DNA from: Fuscovulum blasticum DSM 2131
GTDB taxonomy: Bacteria > Pseudomonadota > Alphaproteobacteria > Rhodobacterales > Rhodobacteraceae
Reading direction: 5' to 3'
NCBI RefSeq assembly: GCF_003034965.1
Contig: NZ_PZKE01000019.1
Span: forward strand, 1 to 42,228
Length of the DNA stretch: 42,228 nt
Below, one piece after another: positions 35,559-42,228 of the stretch (position 1 is its first letter; each line of letters opens with the position of its first letter). The notes below the pieces were generated by a model. It saw nothing but the letters and a program-made list of their open reading frames with translations. It was not told where the DNA came from and ran no database searches. The translations under genes were made by a program, and so were the position numbers.

Positions 35559-36339
35559 CCGTGACACCAACATGGATCTTGAGATTGATGCCTTCGTGAA
35601 CGGCCAGCTTGATGGCGAACGGCGCTTTGCCGTGGCGGCATTTCTGGCCCGGCAGCCCGACCGGGCGGCCGAAGTCATGTCGGACCTGCACCTGACAGAA
35701 GGCCTACGGCTGGCGCTTGGCACGATCGACGCCCCGCCCGACCCGCGGCTTGATCTGGCGGCGGCCCGCGTCAGCCGGGGGCTTGAGAGCCGGCATCGCC
35801 TGCGCCACTGGGCCCCCTTCGCGGCGGCGGCGGCCATGTTCGTGGTCGGCTGGACGGCGCAGTCCCTGGTCTCTGGATCGGCGCTGCTTATGCAAGGCTC
35901 CGGCACCGCCGAGATTTTCGAAACCGCGCTGGACGCGCAGGATGCGGTGTCCCTTCGGCTGATGCTGTCAGGCGAACTTGGCCCGATGTCGAAGGATGCC
36001 CAGGCGATTTCAGACCGGCTTGGCATCCCCCTGCCCGACCTGCCGGCGGGCTGGTCCGTGCGGGCCGCCCAGGTGGTGGCAACGCCGGAACGCCCCGGGA
36101 TCGCGCTGGTGATCGACACCCCGGACCTGGGCGAGATCATGCTGTTCAGCGTACGGCGCAGCGACAAGGGGCCCGGCACGGCAACCGACACGCCCGTCGA
36201 TACCACCACACAGGATGGCCGGCTGCTGGCTGTCTTTGAAAAGGGCCAGGCAGCCTATGTTCTGGTCGACAACTCCGGGCCGCTCAACGACCTGCGCCGC
36301 GGGGCCGAGGAGCTGCGCCACAGCCTGACCCAGGGGTAA
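35548..36339 (+). CDS. Probable transmembrane anti-sigma factor
   Basis: In this 263-aa protein the N-terminal cytosolic part (DLEIDAFVNGQLDGERRFAV, RAAEVMSDLHLTEGLRLAL) has the helical anti-sigma domain look. There is one membrane helix at about 88-109 and a periplasmic C-terminal domain (about 110-263). It overlaps the ECF sigma gene, and this layout is typical of membrane anti-sigma factors that hold the sigma until a periplasmic signal releases it. No zinc-binding H-x3-C-x2-C motif is present. Confidence 0.88.
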   Translation: MTPDRDTNMDLEIDAFVNGQLDGERRFAVAAFLARQPDRAAEVMSDLHLTEGLRLALGTIDAPPDPRLDLAAARVSRGLESRHRLRHWAPFAAAAAMFVVGWTAQSLVSGSALLMQGSGTAEIFETALDAQDAVSLRLMLSGELGPMSKDAQAISDRLGIPLPDLPAGWSVRAAQVVATPERPGIALVIDTPDLGEIMLFSVRRSDKGPGTATDTPVDTTTQDGRLLAVFEKGQAAYVLVDNSGPLNDLRRGAEELRHSLTQG

Positions 36340-36495
36340 CCCTGCCGCCGGATGCGGTTTCACGCCGGTTTCCGGCCCCTGCCGGCAGACGGGTTTGCGC
36401 AGGCGGGGCGCCGGTGATAACACCGGAAACGGGTCTGACGTTCAGCCCCTGTGCCAGTGTCCGTGTAACCAGTCCCCTTTGTAAATGGTGTAATC

Positions 36496-37563
36496 GTGGC
36501 TACCTATGTTCTGAACTTTGCCAACAATCAGCTTGGCAACTTCAACTCAGCCGGCCTAACCAGCGTCTTCGGGTCGCAGAACCTGAAAATCAACAGCGCG
36601 CATCCGGGCGACCGTCTGGTCAGTTCGGGGGCCATCGGTTCGGTCAACCAGATCACCGGCTGGCGCCTGACGGTTCAGGGCGACATGGAACCGGGCGACA
36701 ACGATGTGGTGCCCGGTGCGCCGATGATCATCGAATATTCCACCGACAACGGCGCGACCTGGCAGTCCTACTCGGTCGGGATCGGCCAGCCGGATGCCGT
36801 TTGGTATGCCCGGCAAGATGAAGAAGGCTGGATGGCGATCACCGCCAATGTTCCGGGCCAGCTCGACGGCCAGATGGGCTTCATCGTGGCCGATGCCGGC
36901 GTCACCCCCGGCCAGATCTTCACCACCGACGAAACCATTCTCGAAACGCAGATCGGGGAATATGCCCTGCCCTGCTTTACCGCAGGAACCCTGATCACCA
37001 CGCCAACCGGCCCGCAGCCCATCGAAACCCTGCGTCCCGGCGATCTGGTGATGACGCTGGACGGCGGCGCGCAGCCGCTGCGCTGGATCGGGCACCGCCG
37101 CGTGTCGCGCGCCGAGATGCAGCTCAATCCGAAGCTGCGGCCCATCCGGTTTGCGGTCGGAAGCCTGGGCGAAGGCCTGCCGCGCCGCGAGTTGCTGGTG
37201 TCGCGCCAGCACCGCATGTTCCTGCGCCGGGATGCGGCGCGCGACATGCTTGGCAGCGACGAGATCCTTGTCGCGGCGCATCACCTGACCGGGCTGCCCG
37301 GCGTGGAACAGGTCATGCCTGACACCGCGGTGACCTATGTCCACCTGCTGTTCGACCGGCATCAACTGGTCTGGGCCGAGGAATCGCTTTCGGAATCCCT
37401 GTTCACCGGGGCCGAGGCGCTGAAGGCGCTGGGGCAAGCGGCGAGTGAGGAAATTGCCATGCTGTTCCCCGAACTCCTGCAAGATAAGCCCAGACCCGCA
37501 CGCCCGTTTCCGCAGCGCGGGAAGCAGGCGCGCAGCCTTGTGCAACCCGATCTGGCAGCCTGA
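36496..37563 (+). CDS. Hint-domain protein with N-terminal unknown domain
   Basis: In this 355-aa protein residues 1-155 form a beta-rich domain I do not recognise (MATYVLNFANNQLGNFNSAG, MIIEYSTDNGATWQSY). The Hint domain starts at C160 (LPCFTAGTLITTPTG) and includes LRPGDLVMTLDGGAQPLRWIG, SRQHRMFLR and VTYVHLLFDRHQLVWAEESL. The latter closely matches the Hint of the RTX protein at 12542. It starts with GTG at 36496. Such proteins are abundant in Rhodobacteraceae; self-cleavage is possible but the role is unknown. Confidence 0.88.
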   Translation: MATYVLNFANNQLGNFNSAGLTSVFGSQNLKINSAHPGDRLVSSGAIGSVNQITGWRLTVQGDMEPGDNDVVPGAPMIIEYSTDNGATWQSYSVGIGQPDAVWYARQDEEGWMAITANVPGQLDGQMGFIVADAGVTPGQIFTTDETILETQIGEYALPCFTAGTLITTPTGPQPIETLRPGDLVMTLDGGAQPLRWIGHRRVSRAEMQLNPKLRPIRFAVGSLGEGLPRRELLVSRQHRMFLRRDAARDMLGSDEILVAAHHLTGLPGVEQVMPDTAVTYVHLLFDRHQLVWAEESLSESLFTGAEALKALGQAASEEIAMLFPELLQDKPRPARPFPQRGKQARSLVQPDLAA

Positions 37564-37590
37564 GAGGCGATTGCCGGCCCCTTCGGACTT

Positions 37591-37621
37591 CCCGGCCCCC
37601 CAGTCTGATGATGGGGCCGGG
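37591..37621. terminator. Hairpin between convergent Hint genes
   Basis: CCCGGCCCC and GGGGCCGGG form a perfect 9-bp stem around a 13-base loop in the 109-bp gap between convergent genes. It is placed to stop transcription from either side; the T tract on the plus strand is weak. Confidence 0.5.
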
Positions 37622-37672
37622 CTTGCCTTCGACAGGAACCATACCCCACGCGGAACGGCGAAGGCGCCGGTC

Positions 37673-38662
37673 TCAGGCGGTTTCGGCCAGTTCGGCGCCC
37701 GGCGCGCAGGGCTGTTGCGCCGGGGTGGTGGTGTCCCATGCCGATATGGCCTGCCGTGCGGCGATGCCATTGATCAGCGGCCGCGCCGGCACCGGCAGTT
37801 CATCCGGCCCAAGGCCCAGTTCGGCAGGCAGCCTGTCGCGAACATCCACCGGCAACATCCGGCGGGCTTGGATTCCCAGATACAGGCTTTCGGTCACCAG
37901 CCCCTCGCTTAGCAGCAGGTGGTGCCGGGGCAGCAGCAGGTGGTGGTAGGTCACGCCCTGTCCGGGGTCGGCCAGATGGATGCCCGCCAGCCCCACAAGC
38001 CGGATCGCCGGCACCAGCACCTCTGCCGTGCCACAGGCCGCAGCGATGTGCGGCCCGCTCAGCAGAACGCGGTGGTGGGGCGAAAGCGCCAGGCGCCGGC
38101 TGGGCCTGCCCCCGCCAAGGGCGCCTTGCGGGATGATGACCGGGCAAAGATGCCGCCGCTGTTGCAGGCTTTCCGCCCCCAGATGCCGCCGGCCGACCCA
38201 GATGACCGCCGTTGACCCGCCATCGGCCAGCGTCACCAGATCGCCGGGGCGCAACTCCTCAACCGGGCGCGCCCCGCCGGGCACCGCGATCAGCGTTCCT
38301 GCACAGAAACAGGGCGGCGGCGGCGCGTCCAGATTGGCCGGATCGACATTGAACTGGTTTCTCAGGCCGGCCTTCAGGCCCGGTATACCCGCCTGATAGG
38401 CCGTGGCGGAATAGATGATCCCTGCCCCGCCGGGGGCCCCGTCGAACAGCACCGTCGCCGTTCCCCCGTTCAGACCAAGCCCGCCCCCGGTATAGCTTTG
38501 CCATTCCTGCGCATTGACCAGACCGTCACCGTTGCTGTCGAGGATGAAGATGGTGTAGCCGCCCGGGTTCGAAGGCCCCACCCACACCGTCACCATTGTC
38601 GAGGCAGCCGTCGATGTTCCGGCGCTGTTCACAGGCGTTGCGTACCATTCATAGGCCGGCAT
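37673..38662 (-). CDS. Hint-domain protein with EF-hand-like motif
   Basis: This 329-aa protein starts MPAYEWYATPVNSAGTSTAA and carries DSNGDGLVNAQEW at about 42-54, an EF-hand or dockerin-like calcium loop. The Hint domain follows from C118 (CFCAGTLIAVPGG), with LRPGDLVTLADGGSTAVIWVG and SPHHRVLLSG. The ATG at 38662 has CAGGAG upstream. No Sec signal was seen. Together with 12542 and 36496 it makes three Hint proteins in this window, two of them calcium-binding. Confidence 0.87.
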   Translation of the reverse strand: MPAYEWYATPVNSAGTSTAASTMVTVWVGPSNPGGYTIFILDSNGDGLVNAQEWQSYTGGGLGLNGGTATVLFDGAPGGAGIIYSATAYQAGIPGLKAGLRNQFNVDPANLDAPPPPCFCAGTLIAVPGGARPVEELRPGDLVTLADGGSTAVIWVGRRHLGAESLQQRRHLCPVIIPQGALGGGRPSRRLALSPHHRVLLSGPHIAAACGTAEVLVPAIRLVGLAGIHLADPGQGVTYHHLLLPRHHLLLSEGLVTESLYLGIQARRMLPVDVRDRLPAELGLGPDELPVPARPLINGIAARQAISAWDTTTPAQQPCAPGAELAETA

Positions 38663-39040
38663 GAGGGCGCTCCTGCAGTGACCGGAAACCGAACTTGTCA
38701 AAACGGCAGCATAGGGGCCGGGGGTGCGCTTCCGTCAATCGAATATCCGATTCCAGGGCCGTCTCATCCGGTCGGATGCGGCATTTTCCCCCGGCATGAG
38801 ACATGGCCGCAGCCATTCTGCCGCATTGGCAGCCCCGGCCTCGCGCCTGGCATGAGAATCGCAAGTGAAACACAGCCTTAAGGCGACTTGACGCCGCGTC
38901 GCCATGCCGGTGCGTCCGGCCTCAACAATCCAGCTTGTGAGGCGTCCGTCTTCCTCGCTACACTTCGCTGGCAAACCTCGCCGTCGCCCCATGAAACGCG
39001 AACAAGGCGAGGAGCGGTAAACAACCCGGGAGAGACCCAG
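38663..39040. other. Intergenic gap, 378 bp, between divergent Hint and ABC importer genes
   Basis: No convincing gene was seen. It contains the ribosome sites of both flanking genes and the candidate importer promoter at 38935-38964. An in-frame upward extension of the binding protein gene to 38888 lacks a plausible start. Confidence 0.6.
38935..38964 (+). promoter_or_regulatory. Candidate sigma-70 promoter for the ABC importer
   Basis: TTGTGA (38935-38940) and TACACT (38959-38964) are separated by 18 bp and lie about 77 bp before the ATG at 39041. The match to consensus is moderate at both boxes. Confidence 0.4.
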
Positions 39041-40141
39041 ATGATGTTCAAGCGTATTCTCGGCACCACCGTCAGCCTGTCGGTGATGGTGTCGGCCGCG
39101 GCCGGCTTTGCCCAGTCAGAGGAAACCATCGCCGCGGCCAAGGCCGAAGGGATGCTGACCACCATCGCCCTGCCGCATGACTGGTGCGGCTATGGCGAAA
39201 TCATCGCCTCCTTCAAGGCCAAGTACCCCGAGATCAAGGTCAACGAACTGAACCCCGACGCCGGCTCGGCCGATGAGGTCGAGGCCATCAAGGCCAACAA
39301 GGACAACAAGGGTCCGCAGGCGCCCGACGTGATCGACGTTGGCCTGTCCTTCGGCCCGTCGTCGCAGGCCGAAGGTCTGCTGCAACCCTACAAGGTGGCG
39401 GTCTGGGATTCGATTCCCGGCGCGATCAAGGACCCGGATGGCCACTGGTACGGGGCCTATTACGGCGTCATGGGCTTTGTGGTGAACAAGGACATGGTTC
39501 CCAATCCGCCGCAGGACTGGGCTGATCTGCTGAAACCCGAATATGCGGGCATGGTGTCGCTGGCCGGCGACCCGCGCGCCTCGAACCAGGCGATCCTGGC
39601 GGTGCTGGCCGCGGGCATGGCCATGGGCGGCGCGCCCGGCAAGGAAGCCGGCGAAAAGGGGCTTGAGTTCTTCAAGCAGCTCAATGACGCGGGCAACTTC
39701 GTTCCGGTCATCGGCAAGGCCGGCACGCTGGCGCAGGGCACCACCCCGATCGTCATCGCCTGGGACTACAACGGCCTGAGCTGGGGCAATTCGCTGAAGG
39801 GCAACCCGCCGGTTGAGGTGGTGATCCCGAAATCGGCCGCGCTGGCCGGTGTCTATGTCCAGGCGATCAGCGCCTATGCGCCGCAGCCCAATGCCGCGAA
39901 ACTGTGGATGGAGCACATCTTCTCGGACGAAGGCCAGCTTGGCTACATCAAGGCCGGCTGCCAGACCGCGCGCTTCAACGAACTGGTTGCCGCGGGCAAG
40001 GTCTCGAAGGAAGTTCTCGATGCCATGCCGCCGGCCGAAGCCTACGCCAAGGCCTATTTCCCCACGCTGGATGAAGTGAACGACAACAAGACGGCCGTCA
40101 CCGCCGGCTGGGACAGCACCGTCGGCGCCAACGTCGAGTAA
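39041..40141 (+). CDS. ABC importer periplasmic binding protein
   Basis: This 366-aa protein has a Sec signal peptide (about 1-25: basic MMFKRILG, hydrophobic core, cleavage near AGFAQS). The mature part (EGMLTTIALPHDWCGYGEII, NELNPDAGSADEVEAI, VVNKDMVPNPPQDWADLLKP) is an extracellular solute-binding family 1 protein of the spermidine/putrescine/iron/phosphonate kind. The ligand cannot be named from sequence. The ATG at 39041 follows GGGAGAG. It is the first gene of a four-gene importer operon; a strong hairpin follows it. Confidence 0.93.
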   Translation: MMFKRILGTTVSLSVMVSAAAGFAQSEETIAAAKAEGMLTTIALPHDWCGYGEIIASFKAKYPEIKVNELNPDAGSADEVEAIKANKDNKGPQAPDVIDVGLSFGPSSQAEGLLQPYKVAVWDSIPGAIKDPDGHWYGAYYGVMGFVVNKDMVPNPPQDWADLLKPEYAGMVSLAGDPRASNQAILAVLAAGMAMGGAPGKEAGEKGLEFFKQLNDAGNFVPVIGKAGTLAQGTTPIVIAWDYNGLSWGNSLKGNPPVEVVIPKSAALAGVYVQAISAYAPQPNAAKLWMEHIFSDEGQLGYIKAGCQTARFNELVAAGKVSKEVLDAMPPAEAYAKAYFPTLDEVNDNKTAVTAGWDSTVGANVE

Positions 40142-40151
40142 GACCGCCTTC

Positions 40152-40177
40152 CCCGCCCCGGCACCAGCCGGGGCGGG
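40152..40177 (+). terminator. Hairpin between binding protein and permease genes
   Basis: CCCGCCCCGGC and GCCGGGGCGGG form a perfect 11-bp stem with an ACCA loop, 10 bp after the binding protein stop, with no T run. In importers such hairpins commonly stabilise the upstream message or partly stop transcription, giving an excess of binding protein over permease. Confidence 0.6.
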
Positions 40178-40221
40178 TTCCATCAGACGGGCCAACAGAA
40201 GCCCGCAGGACAGGGAACCCC

Positions 40222-41088
40222 ATGGCTACCAGACCTTCGCGGATACGCCCTCATCTGGCGTGGCTCGGGCTGTTGCCCTTTCTCGCCTTTGCCCTGCTGT
40301 TCCTGATCCTGCCGACGATCAAGATCGTCATCGGCGCCTTTCAGGCACAGGGGGGCGGCTTCACCCTGCAGAATTTCGTTGAACTCAACACGGCCTCGAA
40401 CCGCAGCGCCTACTGGACCTCGATCAAGCTGTCCTTCGTGACGGCGGCGCTGGGGTGCCTGGTGGGCTTTGGCATGGCGGCGGCGGTGTCCTTTGGCGGG
40501 TTGCCGCGGTTCCTGCGCAGCCCGCTTCTTACCTTTTCGGGCGTCGCTTCCAACTTCGCGGGCGTGCCGCTGGCCTTTGCCTTCATCGCGACGCTGGGTC
40601 CGGTCGGGCTGATCACCGTCTGGCTGCGCACCGAATTCGGCATCAACCTGCGCGCCATGGGCTTCAACCTGCTGTCCTACTGGGGCCTCGTCATCACCTA
40701 TCTGTTCTTCCAGATCCCGCTGATGATCCTGATCATCACCCCCGCGCTGGACGGGCTGAAACGCGAATGGCGCGAGGCGGCCGAGGTTCTGGGCGCCACC
40801 GGCGCGCAATACTGGCGGATGGTGGCGCTGCCGATCCTGTTCCCGGCGATCCTGGGCACCTTCGCCCTTCTGTTCGCCAACGCCTTCGGGGCGGTCGCAA
40901 CGGCCTTTGCCCTGACTGGCCCGCAGTTGAACATCGTGCCGATCAAGCTGTTCGCGCAGATCCGGGGCGATGTGCTGGGCAACCCCAACCTGGGATACGC
41001 GCTGGCCTTCGGGATGATCCTCATCACGGCGGCGGCGAACATCCTGTATATCTGGCTGCGCGTCCGGTCCGAGAGGTGGCTGAAATGA
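40222..41088 (+). CDS. ABC importer permease, first subunit
   Basis: This 288-aa integral membrane protein has about six helices. The first is LAWLGLLPFLAFALLFLILP. The EAA loop that docks the ATPase is visible as REAAEVLGATGAQYWRMVALPIL. This is the PotB/ModB-type permease family. The ATG at 40222 is preceded by an AGGGAA-like ribosome site. It ends in an ATGA overlap with the second permease, so they are translated together. Confidence 0.94.
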   Translation: MATRPSRIRPHLAWLGLLPFLAFALLFLILPTIKIVIGAFQAQGGGFTLQNFVELNTASNRSAYWTSIKLSFVTAALGCLVGFGMAAAVSFGGLPRFLRSPLLTFSGVASNFAGVPLAFAFIATLGPVGLITVWLRTEFGINLRAMGFNLLSYWGLVITYLFFQIPLMILIITPALDGLKREWREAAEVLGATGAQYWRMVALPILFPAILGTFALLFANAFGAVATAFALTGPQLNIVPIKLFAQIRGDVLGNPNLGYALAFGMILITAAANILYIWLRVRSERWLK

Positions 41089-41867
41089 TCCGCACCCTTG
41101 CCTGGATCGTCTTCATCCTTGGCGGCCTTTACTTCCTGCTGCCGCTGGTCGGCATGGCGGAATTCTCGCTGCGGATGCGGCGCGGCGAATATTCGCTGGA
41201 TGCCTATCGCGTTGTCTTCGCCGACCCGAACTTCTGGGCAACCTTCGGCTATTCGCTGAAGCTGGCGGTGGCCACCATCGTCTTCGGCGTCTTCCTTGTC
41301 ATGCCCACGGCCTATTGGGTGCGGCTCAAGCTGCCGCAGGCCCGCCCCGTGGTGGAATTCATCACCCTGCTGCCGCTGGTCATTCCGGCCATCGTGATCG
41401 TGTTCGGCTACATCCGCCTTTACAACACCTCGTCCTTCCTGCCGCTGACCGGCTCTGCCGTCGGAACCGACATCCTGCTGACCATGGGCTATGCCACGCT
41501 TGCCCTGCCCTACATGTATCGCGCCGTCGATACCGGGCTGCGCACCATCGACGTGGCCACCCTGACCGAGGCCGCGCAAAGCCTGGGCGCGGGCTGGGTC
41601 ACCATTCTGGGCCGGGTCATCCTGCCCAATGTCATGGCGGCCGTCCTGTCCGGCGCCTTCCTGACCCTGGCCATCGTCATGGGCGAATTCACCATGGCGG
41701 CGCTTCTCAACCGGCCCGCGTTCGGCCCCTTCATGCAGTTGATGGGCGCCAACCGCGCCTATGAGCCCCCCGCGCTGGCCGTGATCGCCTTCGCGCTGAC
41801 CTGGGGCTGCATGGGGCTGATGCAACTGGCCACACGTTTTGCCAAACACGAAAGGGCAAAGGGCTGA
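41085..41867 (+). CDS. ABC importer permease, second subunit
   Basis: This 260-aa protein has about six helices and the EAA loop LTEAAQSLGAGWVTILGRVILP, in the PotC-type position. The ATG at 41085 overlaps the upstream stop (ATGA), and its own TGA overlaps the ATPase start (TGATG, 41865-41869). It is the partner permease of 40222. The long in-frame upstream extension is the shadow of the first permease. Confidence 0.94.
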   Translation: MIRTLAWIVFILGGLYFLLPLVGMAEFSLRMRRGEYSLDAYRVVFADPNFWATFGYSLKLAVATIVFGVFLVMPTAYWVRLKLPQARPVVEFITLLPLVIPAIVIVFGYIRLYNTSSFLPLTGSAVGTDILLTMGYATLALPYMYRAVDTGLRTIDVATLTEAAQSLGAGWVTILGRVILPNVMAAVLSGAFLTLAIVMGEFTMAALLNRPAFGPFMQLMGANRAYEPPALAVIAFALTWGCMGLMQLATRFAKHERAKG

Positions 41868-42228
41868 TGTCCTATCTCTCGATTGACCATCTTGAAAAGT
41901 CCTTCGGCGCCAACCGCGTGGTCAAGGATTTCTCGCTTGCCGTCGAGAAGGGGGAATTCGTCTCTCTGCTTGGGCCATCAGGCTGCGGCAAGACAACGGT
42001 CCTGCGCATGGTCGCCGGCTTCGAACGCCCAACCGCCGGCCGCATCGTGATCGACGGGCAGGATGTGACCGGGCTGCGCGCCAATGCCCGCAACATCGGC
42101 ATGATGTTCCAGGCCTACGCGCTGTTCCCCAACCTCACCGTGGCCGAAAACGTCGGCTTCGGCCTCAAGGTCAAGGGCGTGCCCCGGGCCGAGCGCGAGG
42201 CCCGCGTGACCGAAATGCTGCGCCTGAT
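41867..42228 (+). CDS. ABC importer ATPase, cut by the right edge
   Basis: The first 120 residues are visible: MSYLSIDHLEKSFGANRVVK, Walker A GPSGCGKTT and the Q-loop FQAYALFPNLTVAEN. This matches the PotA/FbpC-type ATPase that powers the two permeases. The signature and Walker B lie beyond the window. The start is coupled to the permease stop (TGATG). Confidence 0.95.
   Translation, partial: MSYLSIDHLEKSFGANRVVKDFSLAVEKGEFVSLLGPSGCGKTTVLRMVAGFERPTAGRIVIDGQDVTGLRANARNIGMMFQAYALFPNLTVAENVGFGLKVKGVPRAEREARVTEMLRL

Overview
The window looks like chromosomal DNA of an alphaproteobacterium, most likely Rhodobacteraceae (Rhodobacter/Paracoccus/Gemmobacter-like). The grounds are high GC, repeated Hint-domain proteins of the type abundant in that family, an NDUFS4-like complex I accessory gene, and the general protein style. 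This placement is inference from protein style; no rRNA is present.

Region 1 (1-10349, minus strand): a type I-C CRISPR-Cas locus. Six 31-32 nt repeats (17-381) run out of the left edge. To their right come a leader and then cas2, cas1, cas4, cas7, cas8c and cas5 in one tight operon transcribed leftwards. cas3 belongs to the same system but is separated from cas5 by about 2.1 kb of foreign-looking DNA (5953-8117). That insert holds three small plus-strand genes (an unknown 86-aa protein, a Lys-Gly-Gly-type basic protein and a winged-helix HARE-HTH-like protein), a 76-nt tRNA-like element, a strong hairpin and a decayed IS1-type transposase.

Region 2 (10350-21250): surface and accessory genes. 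Two tandem XRE-like regulators share an unrecognised C-terminal domain. They are followed by an 808-aa RTX calcium-repeat protein ending in a Hint domain. On the minus strand are two tandem paralogues that each fuse a glycosyltransferase-like domain to an alpha/beta hydrolase, and then a GT61 glycosyltransferase.

Region 3 (21250-27080): housekeeping. tRNA-Arg(TCT), a GNAT acetyltransferase, an ETC complex I subunit, a SAM methyltransferase, uvrB, a membrane-anchored NYN-type RNase, an ABM monooxygenase, a two-helix membrane protein and a small lipoprotein.

Region 4 (27139-33629, minus strand): rfbC-rfbB-rfbD-rfbA (dTDP-L-rhamnose synthesis) followed by an RgpF-family rhamnan protein, preceded by an MsbA-like ABC exporter. 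Together with Region 2 this suggests cell-surface polysaccharide synthesis.

Region 5 (33879-38662): a thioredoxin-fold/prolyl-4-hydroxylase-like oxygenase, an ECF sigma factor and its probable anti-sigma factor in one operon, followed by two more Hint-domain proteins that converge.

Region 6 (39041-end, plus strand): a binding-protein-dependent ABC importer (binding protein, two permeases and an ATPase cut by the right edge) of the spermidine/putrescine/iron type.
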